64,000 nt of DNA, taken from assembly GCA_018110925.1 (NCBI GenBank), contig JAGAZJ010000025.1:46235-110234 (forward strand), written 5' to 3'. Each line of letters opens with the position of its first letter. Within the stretch, counting starts at the first letter, position 1. The stretch is from Oscillospiraceae bacterium. GTDB taxonomy: Bacteria > Bacillota > Clostridia > Oscillospirales > Ruminococcaceae. Below, piece after piece: positions 33,470-42,835 of this stretch. Both the position numbers and the translations under genes were made by a program. The notes beneath the pieces were generated by a model. That model did not search any database and was not told the origin of the DNA. It saw nothing but the letters and a program-made list of their open reading frames with translations.

Positions 33470-35023
33470 TCAGATCACGTCCTTCTTGTGAAAAATCTTG
33501 TCAAGATCGTCTGTCACATCGGAGGGCAGCATACTTGTCATAGATGACCTTTCCGCTGTTATGTCAGCCGCCGCTCCGAATATCCACACACCTCCGCAGG
33601 CACAGTCAAACAGCCTGTCGCCCTTGTTGGAGGTCAGGAGCCCCGAGATTATGCCCGTCAGCACATCGCCGCTGCCGCCCTTTGAGAGGCCTGCATTGCC
33701 TGTGTAGCTTGCCGCCGCTCTTCCGTCGGGGGAAACGATGAATGTGGGATATCCCTTGCTCACTACCACAGAACCGCTGGCGGTAGACAGCCTGACTGCC
33801 GCTCCGAGCCTGTCCGAGAGCACATCTTTCAGTTCTTCGCCGAGGAGCCGTGCAAGCTCCTTGGGATGTGGCGTCAGCACCGCATGACAGCCGTGCTTTG
33901 CGATAAAGCCCACGTTCTGTGATGTGCCGTCAGCGGCAAGACAGTTGAGACCGTCCGCATCTATAACGAGGGGAATATTGTTTTTGCCGCATATGCGTAT
34001 CACTTCCCTTACGATAAGGGAGGTGTCTGCGGTACAGCCGAGTCCCGACCCTATTGCCGCAGTATCCGAGCACATAAGCTCTTTTTCTATCAGATCAAGG
34101 GAAGCAGAGGATATATTACCGTTCTCACCAGTAATTAGTTCCGCAAAGGTACATTCATATATACCCGATGCGACCCTGTCGCACACTGTTTTGACCGATG
34201 CGAGCCTTACCAGTCCGGCGCCGCATCTCAGAGCCGCCTTGACATTGAGTGCCGCCGCCCCGCTCATAGATGAACTGCCGCCTATGACCGTCAGTCTGCC
34301 GAAATTACCTTTGTGAGAGAATTCGTTTCTCTCGGGAAGAACGGAAAGCGCCTTTCGTTCGGTCATCATTTCAGGCACGAAGCCGACTTTTTTCAGCGCT
34401 TCCTCAACGCCTATTTCCCTGACGACGATCTCACCGCACATATCCCTTGCGGGCGAAAGGGTCATGCCCAGCTTTACCGCACCGAATGTAACGGTGACAT
34501 CGGCAGGAAATACGCATCTTGATATAATGGCGTTTTCGGCGTTAACGCCCGACGGCACATCGGCTGATATTTTAAGAGCCTTGCTGTACATGAGCCGTGA
34601 GAATATCAGAGATACATTTTCCGGCAGCTCTCCGTGAAATCCCGTGCCGAAAACCGCATCGGCTATAACATCGTATTCTTTCTCGGTATCCGTCTCATCA
34701 CCGGATATGATCTTTACACTGCTGTTTTGAAGCAGGGAGAATTCTGTGCCTGCAATGCCTGTGGGGGCACTGTTCACCAGCAGGGCGACGGTAACGTTCA
34801 TCTCATTGCTGAGAAGACGTGCAGCAACAAATCCGTCGCCGCCGTTGTTGCCCTTGCCGCACAGGATAAGTACATCCTTTGCGTCGGGAGCACGCTCCCT
34901 GATCTCATCCGCAAATGCTCTGCCCGCATTCTCCATGAGAGTGAGGAGACCCTCATCCGAGCCGCCTGAAGCATCGGTCTCAGCCGCTCTCATCTGTGCA
35001 GGAGTGCAAATATATGTTTCCAT
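33470..35023 (-). CDS. nnr: Bifunctional NAD(P)H-hydrate epimerase / ADP-dependent dehydratase
   Basis: The 517-residue protein has an N-terminal epimerase domain (about 1-210; LMENAGRAFADEI, LCGKGNNGGDGFVAARLL) and a C-terminal kinase-fold dehydratase (about 225-510; VIGGSSSMSGAA, VIDADGLNCLA, LTPHPKELARLL, GLSKGGSGDVLTGIISG). It repairs hydrated NADH and NADPH. ATG 35023 has AAGGA six bases upstream; ATG 35041 coincides with the predicted transcription start and so is unlikely. First gene of a leftward run of five. Confidence 0.95.
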   Translation of the reverse strand: METYICTPAQMRAAETDASGGSDEGLLTLMENAGRAFADEIRERAPDAKDVLILCGKGNNGGDGFVAARLLSNEMNVTVALLVNSAPTGIAGTEFSLLQNSSVKIISGDETDTEKEYDVIADAVFGTGFHGELPENVSLIFSRLMYSKALKISADVPSGVNAENAIISRCVFPADVTVTFGAVKLGMTLSPARDMCGEIVVREIGVEEALKKVGFVPEMMTERKALSVLPERNEFSHKGNFGRLTVIGGSSSMSGAAALNVKAALRCGAGLVRLASVKTVCDRVASGIYECTFAELITGENGNISSASLDLIEKELMCSDTAAIGSGLGCTADTSLIVREVIRICGKNNIPLVIDADGLNCLAADGTSQNVGFIAKHGCHAVLTPHPKELARLLGEELKDVLSDRLGAAVRLSTASGSVVVSKGYPTFIVSPDGRAAASYTGNAGLSKGGSGDVLTGIISGLLTSNKGDRLFDCACGGVWIFGAAADITAERSSMTSMLPSDVTDDLDKIFHKKDVI

Positions 35024-35047
35024 TCCTGTTCCTTCTTTCATACTTAT

Positions 35048-35076
35048 ATAATAGCAGAACGGAGCGGTATTGTCAA
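35048..35076 (-). promoter_or_regulatory. Predicted promoter of the nnr run
   Basis: Minus-strand TTGACA, 17 bases, TATTAT; start near 35041. The spacer 35080-35300 between this and the next promoter contains only a hairpin GCAGGCTGAGCCTGC at about 35236-35250. Confidence 0.75.
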
Positions 35077-35304
35077 GATATTGACGTCAAATTAAGATAC
35101 TAAATTGGTATATCTTTATTCGGGCGGCACAGCGGCTGTGTGACCTGAGTTTTGCTTTATTTACCCAAAGCTGCTCATTAAAATATCGGTATGCGTTTTG
35201 ACTTCTATCGCATTTTATCGGATAATGTGATATAAGCAGGCTGAGCCTGCACCCGCCTTTGAACTTGGTATATTTTGCGGAAAATAAAATATTAAGCTTA
35301 TTTA

Positions 35305-35333
35305 TTGCATTTGGTCGGGTTTTGTGATATAAT
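35305..35333 (+). promoter_or_regulatory. Predicted promoter of the second CE2-like gene
   Basis: TTGCAT, 17 bases, TATAAT, 30 bases before the ATG; GGAGGGG ribosome site. Confidence 0.7.
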
Positions 35334-35363
35334 TCAGTTACAAAACAAAATCGGAGGGGTATT

Positions 35364-36314
35364 ATGACATTATCAAACGAGCAGCTGAAAAAGATATATT
35401 TCGGGGCTTACAGCTTCAGTGAGACGGAGGACGGCTATCTTCAGGCGTTTCAGTATTCAAAGCCGCAGATAGATTATTTCAGGGAGGCATATGACTTCTG
35501 GTATGAAAGATGCACCGCCACGACCGCAAAGACGCTGGAATTCACTACCAAGGCGACTAAGATATCCTTTGACTACAAGATAATATGGACAGGGTCGCAG
35601 GATTCCTTTGAACTTATGACGGACGGTCTGATAACGGATATAGTATATGTGAAGGATCTGAAGGATGAGGGTACACTCACCTTTGAACTGCCCGAGGGCA
35701 GAAAATCGGTGGTGATATATCTGCCTGCCGATGAAACGGTGCTTTTGCGCAATGTGGATATCAACGCAGATGTGACACCGCCCGCAAAGGATGTCAAGGT
35801 GCTTTGGCTCGGTGATTCGATCACACAAGGATACGGCCCTCTGCGCTCTGCACAGACATATGTTAGCGTTGCCAACCGTTTGCTCGGCTATGATATAATC
35901 AATCAGGGCATTGGCGGATATGTCTATGACAAGAATTCTCTCATGCCCATGGACGGATACAGACCCGACAAGATAATAGTTGCCCTCGGTACAAATCAGT
36001 ACGGTTCCGAGACTATGACTGCCGTTGAGGAATACTATGAGACCCTTATCGGCATATACGGCACAGAGATACCTGTCCTCTGCATCACTCCGCTGTGGAG
36101 AGGTGACAATCCGGAGGGTGTGCCCACCCTTGAAAAGTTCTGCGAGAATATAAAGAAGATAGCGTCAGATTACCCGAATGTCAGGATCGTTGACGGATTC
36201 AGTCTCGTTCCGCATCTGAGCGAATACTTCCTTGATGATCTTCACCCTAACTGCCTCGGCTGTGAGGTCTATGGCAGAAATCTCGTCGAAGAGATAAGGC
36301 GCATAGGATTCTGA
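35364..36314 (+). CDS. CE2-like SGNH hydrolase (second copy type)
   Basis: The 316-residue protein has an N-terminal beta domain (about 15-135) and a SGNH domain with WLGDSITQGYGP near residue 150, GIGGYVYDK, IVALGTNQYGS and the Asp/His pair in FLDDLHPNCLG. Same architecture as the protein at 32386-33468 but only distantly alike. No signal peptide. Probable sugar acetylesterase; monocistronic with its own promoter and terminator. Confidence 0.88.
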   Translation: MTLSNEQLKKIYFGAYSFSETEDGYLQAFQYSKPQIDYFREAYDFWYERCTATTAKTLEFTTKATKISFDYKIIWTGSQDSFELMTDGLITDIVYVKDLKDEGTLTFELPEGRKSVVIYLPADETVLLRNVDINADVTPPAKDVKVLWLGDSITQGYGPLRSAQTYVSVANRLLGYDIINQGIGGYVYDKNSLMPMDGYRPDKIIVALGTNQYGSETMTAVEEYYETLIGIYGTEIPVLCITPLWRGDNPEGVPTLEKFCENIKKIASDYPNVRIVDGFSLVPHLSEYFLDDLHPNCLGCEVYGRNLVEEIRRIGF

Positions 36315-36333
36315 TCTCGTTTATATAACAGAT

Positions 36334-36374
36334 ACACCCCTGTCGGTCACCGTGACCGACAGGGGTGTTTATTT
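36334..36374 (+). terminator. Terminator after the CE2-like gene
   Basis: ACACCCCTGTCGGTCA and TGACCGACAGGGGTGT form a perfect 16-bp stem, then TTATTTC; it could also serve the convergent GH43 gene. Confidence 0.85.
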
Positions 36375-36440
36375 CTTCACTGTCCGCAGACGAGGTTTGT
36401 CTTGGCTCACATTCAGGGAACGTGAGCGTTCGTGACAGTA

Positions 36441-37805
36441 TCACTTCATGAACGTGAATTCTGCAAGTTCAAACAGGTCTCTGTTCTTGAAGTATCCGCC
36501 CATCCATGCATTGGGGTCATCAGAGCCCTCAACGGGGTAATCCGTGGTTATCTTGAAATATACTGCGTGTCTGCCTGTAACGGCCTTTACGGGTACTTCC
36601 ACGACTGCATCGCCCTGACCTATACTGCAAACGCCTATCTCTTCATCATCTGCGAATATGTGCATCTTGCTGTCACAGCCAAGACCGTGTACCCTTGCAG
36701 TGAAAAGCATCGTTCTGCTTGAGAAGTCATCGCCGAAGTCAAAGTACTTGTAGCCGAACACATCTCCTGCGCGTATGCCTGTGATAACACGTTCAAAGGT
36801 GTTTTTCTGGGTTATGAAGCCATGACCCCTGAGCACACAGGCGATGTCGGCAGGTGTTATCTTATACGGGTCAAGGCTGTCCTGAAATCCGAGAGAGGTC
36901 ATCTCAACAGGCGGTATAGTGCCGTCGGGAAGGATCTCTATCTTTTCCACACAGCCTCTGCGTGACATGATAGTGCCGTTTGTCATGCGGTGATAGAAGA
37001 TATACCACTGACCGTTTATGCAGCAGATAGAGCCGTGATCGTTGCCGCCGTGATCGTCAACGCCGTTGTCTATGATATATCCTCTGTAAGTATAAGGCCC
37101 AGTGGGTGAGTCGGAGGTAGCATAGGCAAGGCGGGGGCTTCTCTGGGGTGAATAGATCATGTAGTATGTGCCGTTCACCTTTCTCGGTGAGCAGGCTTCA
37201 AAAAACAGCTTGTCCTTATCGTCAAATCCGCCCTCGGATGTGATCTCGTTGGGAATGAAGTTCTCTATGCAGGTGCCGTCTATGACTTCATACATATTAT
37301 CGCTGTTTATCTCGGCGAGGAATGAATGCTCAAATCCGCAGTAGATATACGTTCTGCCGTCATCGTCCACAAGAACGCCCGGGTCTATGAACCAGCCGTT
37401 GCAGCATACATCATCGGGTATGGTGTACTTGTACTGCGATATGAGTTTGAAAGGTCCCTCAGGTCTGTCGCTGACAGCAACACAGCCCTTGGCGTTCACA
37501 ATATAGGCATAGAGATAATATTTTCCGTCCTTGCCCTGCACCACGTCCGGGGCAAAAAGTCTTGTCTGCTCATTGTTCCATGAAATGTCCGACTTGTGGT
37601 CTCTGTCATCCGCTGTGTGGAATATATCCCCGTGACATACCCAGTTGTTAAGGTCATTCACGGGAGCGCTCCAGCATTTGAGCACATAGTCGCAGAATGC
37701 CGAGTTGCCTGCGCTGTCGTGCGAGCCGTAGATGTATACTCTGTCGCCGAAGACCCTCGGTTCTCCGTCAGGAATGTATTCCCAGTTGGGAAGGTATGGA
37801 TTCAT
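36441..37805 (-). CDS. Glycoside hydrolase family 43 protein with C-terminal CBM6-like domain
   Basis: The 454-residue protein has a five-bladed propeller with GH43 marks: EPRVFGDRVYIYGSHD at the start, RLFAPDVVQGKDGKYYLYAY (pKa-tuning Asp), LFFEACSPRKVNGTYYMIYS (acid Glu), and GNDHGSICCINGQWYIFYHR. Residues about 325-450 form a beta-sandwich resembling CBM6. Typical activities are arabinofuranosidase or xylosidase. No signal peptide, so it likely acts on imported oligosaccharides. GAGGGGG precedes the ATG. Spacer 37806-38029 shows no feature. Confidence 0.92.
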   Translation of the reverse strand: MNPYLPNWEYIPDGEPRVFGDRVYIYGSHDSAGNSAFCDYVLKCWSAPVNDLNNWVCHGDIFHTADDRDHKSDISWNNEQTRLFAPDVVQGKDGKYYLYAYIVNAKGCVAVSDRPEGPFKLISQYKYTIPDDVCCNGWFIDPGVLVDDDGRTYIYCGFEHSFLAEINSDNMYEVIDGTCIENFIPNEITSEGGFDDKDKLFFEACSPRKVNGTYYMIYSPQRSPRLAYATSDSPTGPYTYRGYIIDNGVDDHGGNDHGSICCINGQWYIFYHRMTNGTIMSRRGCVEKIEILPDGTIPPVEMTSLGFQDSLDPYKITPADIACVLRGHGFITQKNTFERVITGIRAGDVFGYKYFDFGDDFSSRTMLFTARVHGLGCDSKMHIFADDEEIGVCSIGQGDAVVEVPVKAVTGRHAVYFKITTDYPVEGSDDPNAWMGGYFKNRDLFELAEFTFMK

Positions 37806-38029
37806 AGGTGATCCCCCTCTGCTTTTTTTATAATGATACTATTTTTTGCATCCTTTGTCAAGATGGTTTTGGCAGTTGTTCACACCGAAACAATGACCGG
37901 TATTCCGCAAGGCCCGATCTTTTATGCATAATTATTTATTGCCGCAATACAGACAAAAACTTTAAGATTTTTTTAAGCTGTCTGTGATAGTATTATATCG
38001 TGAAAAGAATATCCTAAAGAGGTGACATC

Positions 38030-40117
38030 ATGAATAAAAAAGTCGGGGACAAGGGCAGAAAAAAGGGCAGAGGAGCTGTCATTGCCGTTTTGGCGGTCGT
38101 TCTGGCAGGCGGAGGAGTATCAGCCTATCATTTCGTTAATGCGCAAAACAGCAGTGAGAGCACTCCGGGCTTCAGAGAATACACAGTCTCAAAGGGTAAT
38201 ATATCCATAGGGACCAACGAGAGCGGTACGGTGACGGTTGAGAGAAAGTATGTGACATATCCGTGTACCGCCGAGGTGGAGGAGGTATACGTCAAAACAG
38301 GCCAGACTGTCAAGGAGGGGGACCCGCTGCTCAAACTCTCTGCATCCGATATAGACGAGATAAGGGAAGAGTATGAGGACAGGATAGCTTCTGCCTCTCT
38401 GGCGCTTGATGAAGCAAAGCTTGAGCACAAGACCAAAACGGAGCAGGCACAGAACACGCTGGAAAGCACTATCTCAAAGGGAGACAATGCCGCCGCTGAG
38501 TACAACAGCTATCTTGAAAAAACAGCGGCGAGCAGGGCGAGCTCACAGAAGGACCTTGCATCGCTTAAAAAGGAAAAGACAGAGTACGAAGCTCTTCTCA
38601 GTACATACGATGCGGAGCATAAGGTGCTCACCGATGCAGAGGAAAAACTCAGTCTTGCAAAAGAAAAATACAAGCAGATGGAGAAACAGTACAAGGAGTA
38701 TCAGAGAACAGACACCGCAAACAGCGATGCAGTCGATGCCGCAAAGAATGAATACGATGATTATGTGGAGAGCATGACAGACAAAAGTGATGAGATAAAG
38801 ACACTCAAAACAGCATATGAAGACGCCAAAAGCGCTTATGAAAAGGCAAAAGAGGATTATGACACGGCAGTGGATGATTATGAGACTGCCCTTGAAGCCG
38901 CTCAGAGCACGTCGTCCGGGAGCACTTCCGACAGTCAGAGCTCGGGCAGCTCGGGTTCATCGGGCAGTTCAAACAGCCAGTCGAATGTGACATCTGCACA
39001 GAAAAAGATGACAAACGCCAGAAAGGCACTGAACGAGGCATTGGATAAATACAACACCGCCCGTCTGGCGTACAACGTGCATTACCAGAAACTCGAGGAC
39101 AAGATAAGCGACACCATCGAGACATACGAGGACCGGATAAGCGGACTTGAAAAGACAAAGGCAGAGCACGAAAAGATCACAAAGGCATACAAGGAAGAAC
39201 TGGATGAGCAGAATGATGCCGTTTCGGAAGCGGAAGAAGAATACTCGGAGATAAAGGATGACTTCACCGAAAAGTACGGCAGCAATGACAGAGACTCCCT
39301 TGTCGAAATGATCGACAAGCTTGATGATGATATAGCATCCGCCGAGCTGGCTCTGCGCACAAGTTCGGTCAGTGAGGCATCCGATGATCTGAATGCCCGT
39401 CAGCAGGCAGACCAGGCTATTACCGATGCAGGCAATGCACAGGCAGTATATGAGCAGACCGTTGCATCTCTTGACAGCAGTCTTGCCTCAAAGCAGAAGG
39501 AATATGACAAGGCAGTTTCGGAATATGATGAGTTCATGGAGAGCGTTGAGAGCGGAGGCATGGTATATGCGCCCTGTGACGGTGCTGTATCGTCAGTAGG
39601 TGTGGCTGTCGGCGATGAGGTGCGCTCCGATATGAGCATAGTCACCCTTATGGACAGGAGATATATCTATCTTTCTTCCGCAGTATCCGAGGAGGATATA
39701 ACCGCCCTTACCGTCGGTCAGGAGTGCTCCGTGACGCTTTCGGCATATGAAGGCAGAACATTTGACGCACACATAGACACCATATCCACAGAGCCTGCCA
39801 GATCGTCGGGCTCGGTGAGCTATACTGTCACGGTCAAGCTCGATGATGAGAGCGGTCTGAACGTACTGGAGGGCATGACCGGGGAGATAGATTTCCTTGA
39901 AAAGCAGGTCACCGATGTGCTTTGCGTGAATGTGAACGCTGTGTCCTTCAGGGATGGTGTGTCATATGTCAGGGTGTATGATGACAACGGAAATGTTGTT
40001 GAAAAAGAGGTAACGACAGGCTTCACAGACGGCAGGAACGTGGAGATAAGCGGAGTGTCGGCAGGGGACAGCGTTCTTGCGGAGATAGTTCTCAGCGGCA
40101 CAGACCAAAGGGGCTGA
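38030..40117 (+). CDS. MacA/HlyD-type periplasmic-adaptor-like membrane fusion protein with long coiled coil
   Basis: The 695-residue protein has a basic N-terminus, one membrane helix (about 15-35), a split biotinyl-lipoyl domain (AEVEEVYVKTGQTVKEGDPL near 85; VYAPCDGAVSSVGVAVGDEV near 520), an unusually long coiled-coil hairpin (about 105-500) broken by a Ser/Gly-rich stretch (about 295-325), and beta-barrel domains to the end. In Gram-positives such adaptors work with MacB-like permeases to export peptides or drugs. GAGGTGAC is close to the ATG. First gene of a four-gene system. Confidence 0.88.
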   Translation: MNKKVGDKGRKKGRGAVIAVLAVVLAGGGVSAYHFVNAQNSSESTPGFREYTVSKGNISIGTNESGTVTVERKYVTYPCTAEVEEVYVKTGQTVKEGDPLLKLSASDIDEIREEYEDRIASASLALDEAKLEHKTKTEQAQNTLESTISKGDNAAAEYNSYLEKTAASRASSQKDLASLKKEKTEYEALLSTYDAEHKVLTDAEEKLSLAKEKYKQMEKQYKEYQRTDTANSDAVDAAKNEYDDYVESMTDKSDEIKTLKTAYEDAKSAYEKAKEDYDTAVDDYETALEAAQSTSSGSTSDSQSSGSSGSSGSSNSQSNVTSAQKKMTNARKALNEALDKYNTARLAYNVHYQKLEDKISDTIETYEDRISGLEKTKAEHEKITKAYKEELDEQNDAVSEAEEEYSEIKDDFTEKYGSNDRDSLVEMIDKLDDDIASAELALRTSSVSEASDDLNARQQADQAITDAGNAQAVYEQTVASLDSSLASKQKEYDKAVSEYDEFMESVESGGMVYAPCDGAVSSVGVAVGDEVRSDMSIVTLMDRRYIYLSSAVSEEDITALTVGQECSVTLSAYEGRTFDAHIDTISTEPARSSGSVSYTVTVKLDDESGLNVLEGMTGEIDFLEKQVTDVLCVNVNAVSFRDGVSYVRVYDDNGNVVEKEVTTGFTDGRNVEISGVSAGDSVLAEIVLSGTDQRG

Positions 40118-40121
40118 TGAT

Positions 40122-41480
40122 ATGAGGATAAGTGAGCTTCTCAGAATGGTCTTTATAAACATAATGTCCAACAAGTCAAAGTGTGCGCTCACGTCTCTCG
40201 GTATCGTCGTTGGCTCTGCGACTATCGTCCTTGTGATAGGCATAGGTCAGGGCGGCAAGCTGGATGTGGCGGAGCAGTTCAAGAACCTGAATGCAGGGGC
40301 AGTTGAAGTATCTGTGGGGCAGTCCGCAGATACCATGATGGAGAATATGATGGGCGGTGCGCCTTTCGGAGGTATGCCGAACGGTTCTCAGAACAGGCCG
40401 GGCGGACAGGGCTCTCCGTCGGGTATGGGCTCACAGCGGCAGTCCTCGGGCGGACAGTCAAGAGGCGGACGTTCGGGCGGAATGGGCTTTCAGGGCGGCA
40501 GAAGCTCCGCAGTAAAGCTCACTGAGGATGATGTATCGGATATAATTTCGGTAGTTCCCAACATAGAGTCAATATCCATAGTCGCTGACGGTACAGCCGC
40601 TGTTGACGGCGGAGAGCTTGAAGAAGAAACCGAGTTCACGGTGGCTGGGGTCATGTCCGATTACTGTGATATCACAAATCTCAGTGTGCAGTACGGCAGC
40701 TTTTTTACCGAAGATGATGATCTTGACAGGTCAAAGGTCTGTGTACTGGGTTATAAGACCGCACAGAACATATTCGGGGCGGCGTATCTTGCCGTTGGTG
40801 AGTTCATATCCGTAGAGGGCAAAAATTATGAAGTCATCGGTGTGCTGTCGTCAATGGGCAGTGTTCTTTCGGGGATAAGCCCGGATGAAGCGGTCTATAT
40901 CCCGTATTCCACCGCCGCAAAGTATATCTTTGGCAGCAATATATCTCCCAAGATCACCGCAGTTGCCGGGGATGTGTCATATGTTGAGGATGTTGTGGCG
41001 GATATACAGACCGTTCTGACACAGAATTATCCCAACGCCGTGTTCACCGTGACCGATGCGGGCAGTGAGATGCAGGCGGCGCAGAGATCGGCGGATACAT
41101 TGCAGACACTTCTCATCGCCGTGGCATCCATAGTGTTCATAGTCGGCGGCATAGGGATAATGAATGTGCTGTTTGTAACGGTAAAGGAACGTACAGCGGA
41201 GATAGGCCTGTTGAAGGCTCTCGGAAGCAAGCGCACAGTGATACTTATGGAATTTCTGCTCGAAGCCGCAATGATAGCGCTGTTCGGCGGCGTGATAGGC
41301 GTTGGCGCAGGCTATGCGCTGATACCGGTGGTAGAGCTTACGGGCACAAGGGTAGTTGCAGTAAGTGCGGCAGGGATACTGTCCCTGGGATTTGCACTGA
41401 TAACGGGCACAGTGTTCGGGTTTTATCCTGCATATAAGGCTTCAAGGCTGACACCGATAGAAGCACTGAATGAAAACTGA
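40122..41480 (+). CDS. MacB-like ABC transporter permease
   Basis: The 452-residue protein has a first helix (SKCALTSLGIVVGSATIVLV), a large extracellular MacB core domain (about 45-320), and three C-terminal helices with GGIGIMNVLFVTVKERTAEI and the closing motif ASRLTPIEALNEN. Residues about 65-125 are a Gly/Ser/Gln/Met-rich low-complexity insertion (MMGGAPFGGMPNGSQN). MacB permeases move substrate by mechanotransmission rather than through a pore. Four bases after the adaptor gene; ATPase is two genes on. Confidence 0.92.
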   Translation: MRISELLRMVFINIMSNKSKCALTSLGIVVGSATIVLVIGIGQGGKLDVAEQFKNLNAGAVEVSVGQSADTMMENMMGGAPFGGMPNGSQNRPGGQGSPSGMGSQRQSSGGQSRGGRSGGMGFQGGRSSAVKLTEDDVSDIISVVPNIESISIVADGTAAVDGGELEEETEFTVAGVMSDYCDITNLSVQYGSFFTEDDDLDRSKVCVLGYKTAQNIFGAAYLAVGEFISVEGKNYEVIGVLSSMGSVLSGISPDEAVYIPYSTAAKYIFGSNISPKITAVAGDVSYVEDVVADIQTVLTQNYPNAVFTVTDAGSEMQAAQRSADTLQTLLIAVASIVFIVGGIGIMNVLFVTVKERTAEIGLLKALGSKRTVILMEFLLEAAMIALFGGVIGVGAGYALIPVVELTGTRVVAVSAAGILSLGFALITGTVFGFYPAYKASRLTPIEALNEN

Positions 41481-41490
41481 AAGAGATGAT

Positions 41491-42051
41491 ATGATGAAAA
41501 AGACAGCAATGTTGCTCTGTGCGATGATGCTTCTGGCAGGCTGTGCAGAGACAGAGAAAAAGCAGGACACCGTGACGACAGCGGCGGTGAACAACTATGA
41601 GAAGAAGGCGGATGACACGGTGATATCGGGTGAGATAACCGCTATTACGGGCAATGAGATTACGCTTGCTCTGGGAGAGATAGGTGGGCCTTCTGAAAGA
41701 CCCGATATGACGTCGGAGCGACCCGGGAGAAACAGTGAGGGGAAGACCGATATGCCGTCCGATGGTGATGAAAAACGCCCGGAGCGCAGCTCGGAACGTA
41801 CAGTGGGGAACAGTGGGAGCGGTATGACACCGCCGGATGATATAAGCGGCGGCTCGGAGAGAAAGCGTTCGGGCAAGAGAAACTCATCCGTGAAGAAAAC
41901 AGGAGAGGAACAGACCTTTATCATTCCGGTGGGTATGCCGATAGACGGACTCAGCGGCAGGAAGACCGATTATTCGGGACTGTCTGTCGGGATGGCGGTC
42001 ACTCTAACGATAAACAGTGAGGGAACGGTCTGCAAGGCTGAGATAGGGTGA
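41491..42051 (+). CDS. Small lipoprotein encoded inside the MacAB-like operon
   Basis: The 186-residue protein starts MMKKTAMLLCAMMLLAGC, a lipoprotein signal with lipobox LAGC. Mature part: VISGEITAITGNEITLALGE (about 55-75), a Ser/Glu/Arg/Pro-rich segment with repeats of SERP/SERT (about 75-135), then TFIIPVGMPIDGL and LSVGMAVTLTINSEGTV. The two structured parts look like halves of one small OB-like beta-barrel (DUF5666-like, uncertain) split by the low-complexity insert. It lies between permease and ATPase genes, so it is probably an accessory of that exporter. An ATG at 41470 overlapping the permease gene would give a signal-less tail. Confidence 0.75.
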   Translation: MMKKTAMLLCAMMLLAGCAETEKKQDTVTTAAVNNYEKKADDTVISGEITAITGNEITLALGEIGGPSERPDMTSERPGRNSEGKTDMPSDGDEKRPERSSERTVGNSGSGMTPPDDISGGSERKRSGKRNSSVKKTGEEQTFIIPVGMPIDGLSGRKTDYSGLSVGMAVTLTINSEGTVCKAEIG

Positions 42052-42055
42052 TGGC

Positions 42056-42724
42056 ATGGAAGTTATCAGCATGAAGGATATACGCAAATCCTATCACATG
42101 GGCGAGAACACCCTTGAAGTCTTGAAGGGCATATCCCTGACGGTGAATGAGGGTGAGTTCCTTGCGGTGCTGGGACCGTCGGGTTCGGGCAAATCAACGC
42201 TCATGAACGTCATAGGATGTATGGATGGGTTTGACAGCGGTGAATACATCCTCTCGGGCAATGCGGTGCATGATATGGATGACGGTGAACTGACGGACAT
42301 ACGGAACAGATATATAGGCTTTATATTTCAGCGCTATCACCTTATACCGAAATACAACGTGCTCAGGAATGTTATGATGCCGCTCCTGCTCAGGGGAGCA
42401 TCCTCATCGGATGCGGAAGAAGCCGCCCGTGAAAAACTGGACAGGCTCGGTATGTCGGACAGGATATATCACAAACCCAACGAGCTTTCGGGAGGTCAGC
42501 AGCAGAGAGTTGCCATTGCAAGGGCACTTGTGGGCGGACCTGCGATACTGCTTGCTGACGAGCCCACGGGTGCGCTTGACAGCGTTACCGGCAAGGAGGT
42601 ATTGAAGCTCTTTTGCGAACTGAACGAAGAGGGCAACACTATCGTCATGATAACCCATGATATGAACGTAGCTTCCAACGCAAAGCGCATCATAAGGATA
42701 ACAGACGGTGAACTGACCGACTGA
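42056..42724 (+). CDS. MacB/LolD-type ABC transporter ATP-binding protein
   Basis: The 222-residue ATPase has Walker A GPSGSGKST near residue 40, signature LSGGQQQRVAIARAL, Walker B ILLADEPTGALD and switch His in MITHDMN. It powers the permease at 40122. All four genes are separated by under 12 bases and end at a shared terminator, so they form one operon. Confidence 0.95.
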   Translation: MEVISMKDIRKSYHMGENTLEVLKGISLTVNEGEFLAVLGPSGSGKSTLMNVIGCMDGFDSGEYILSGNAVHDMDDGELTDIRNRYIGFIFQRYHLIPKYNVLRNVMMPLLLRGASSSDAEEAAREKLDRLGMSDRIYHKPNELSGGQQQRVAIARALVGGPAILLADEPTGALDSVTGKEVLKLFCELNEEGNTIVMITHDMNVASNAKRIIRITDGELTD

Positions 42725-42730
42725 CTCAAA

Positions 42731-42765
42731 ACATATCCCTTTTGACGGAGGGGTATGTTTTTGTT
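42731..42765 (+). terminator. Terminator of the MacAB-like operon
   Basis: ACATATCCC ... GGGGTATGT followed by TTTTGTT. Confidence 0.75.
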
Positions 42766-42776
42766 ATTTCTCACAA

Positions 42777-42805
42777 TTGACATATAAGGTGCGTTTTGAT
42801 ATAAT
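42777..42805 (+). promoter_or_regulatory. Predicted promoter of the Cof-type HAD gene
   Basis: Consensus TTGACA, 17 bases, TATAAT, 30 bases before the ATG. Confidence 0.8.
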
Positions 42806-42835
42806 AGTCGAAATATACTTAAAGGAGGAAGAGCT

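Noticed and set aside
35160-35300. GCAGGCTGAGCCTGC hairpin with a following TTTGAACTTGGTA, vaguely like the dispersed repeat
   Set aside because: Spacing and end sequence differ too much from the three accepted copies.
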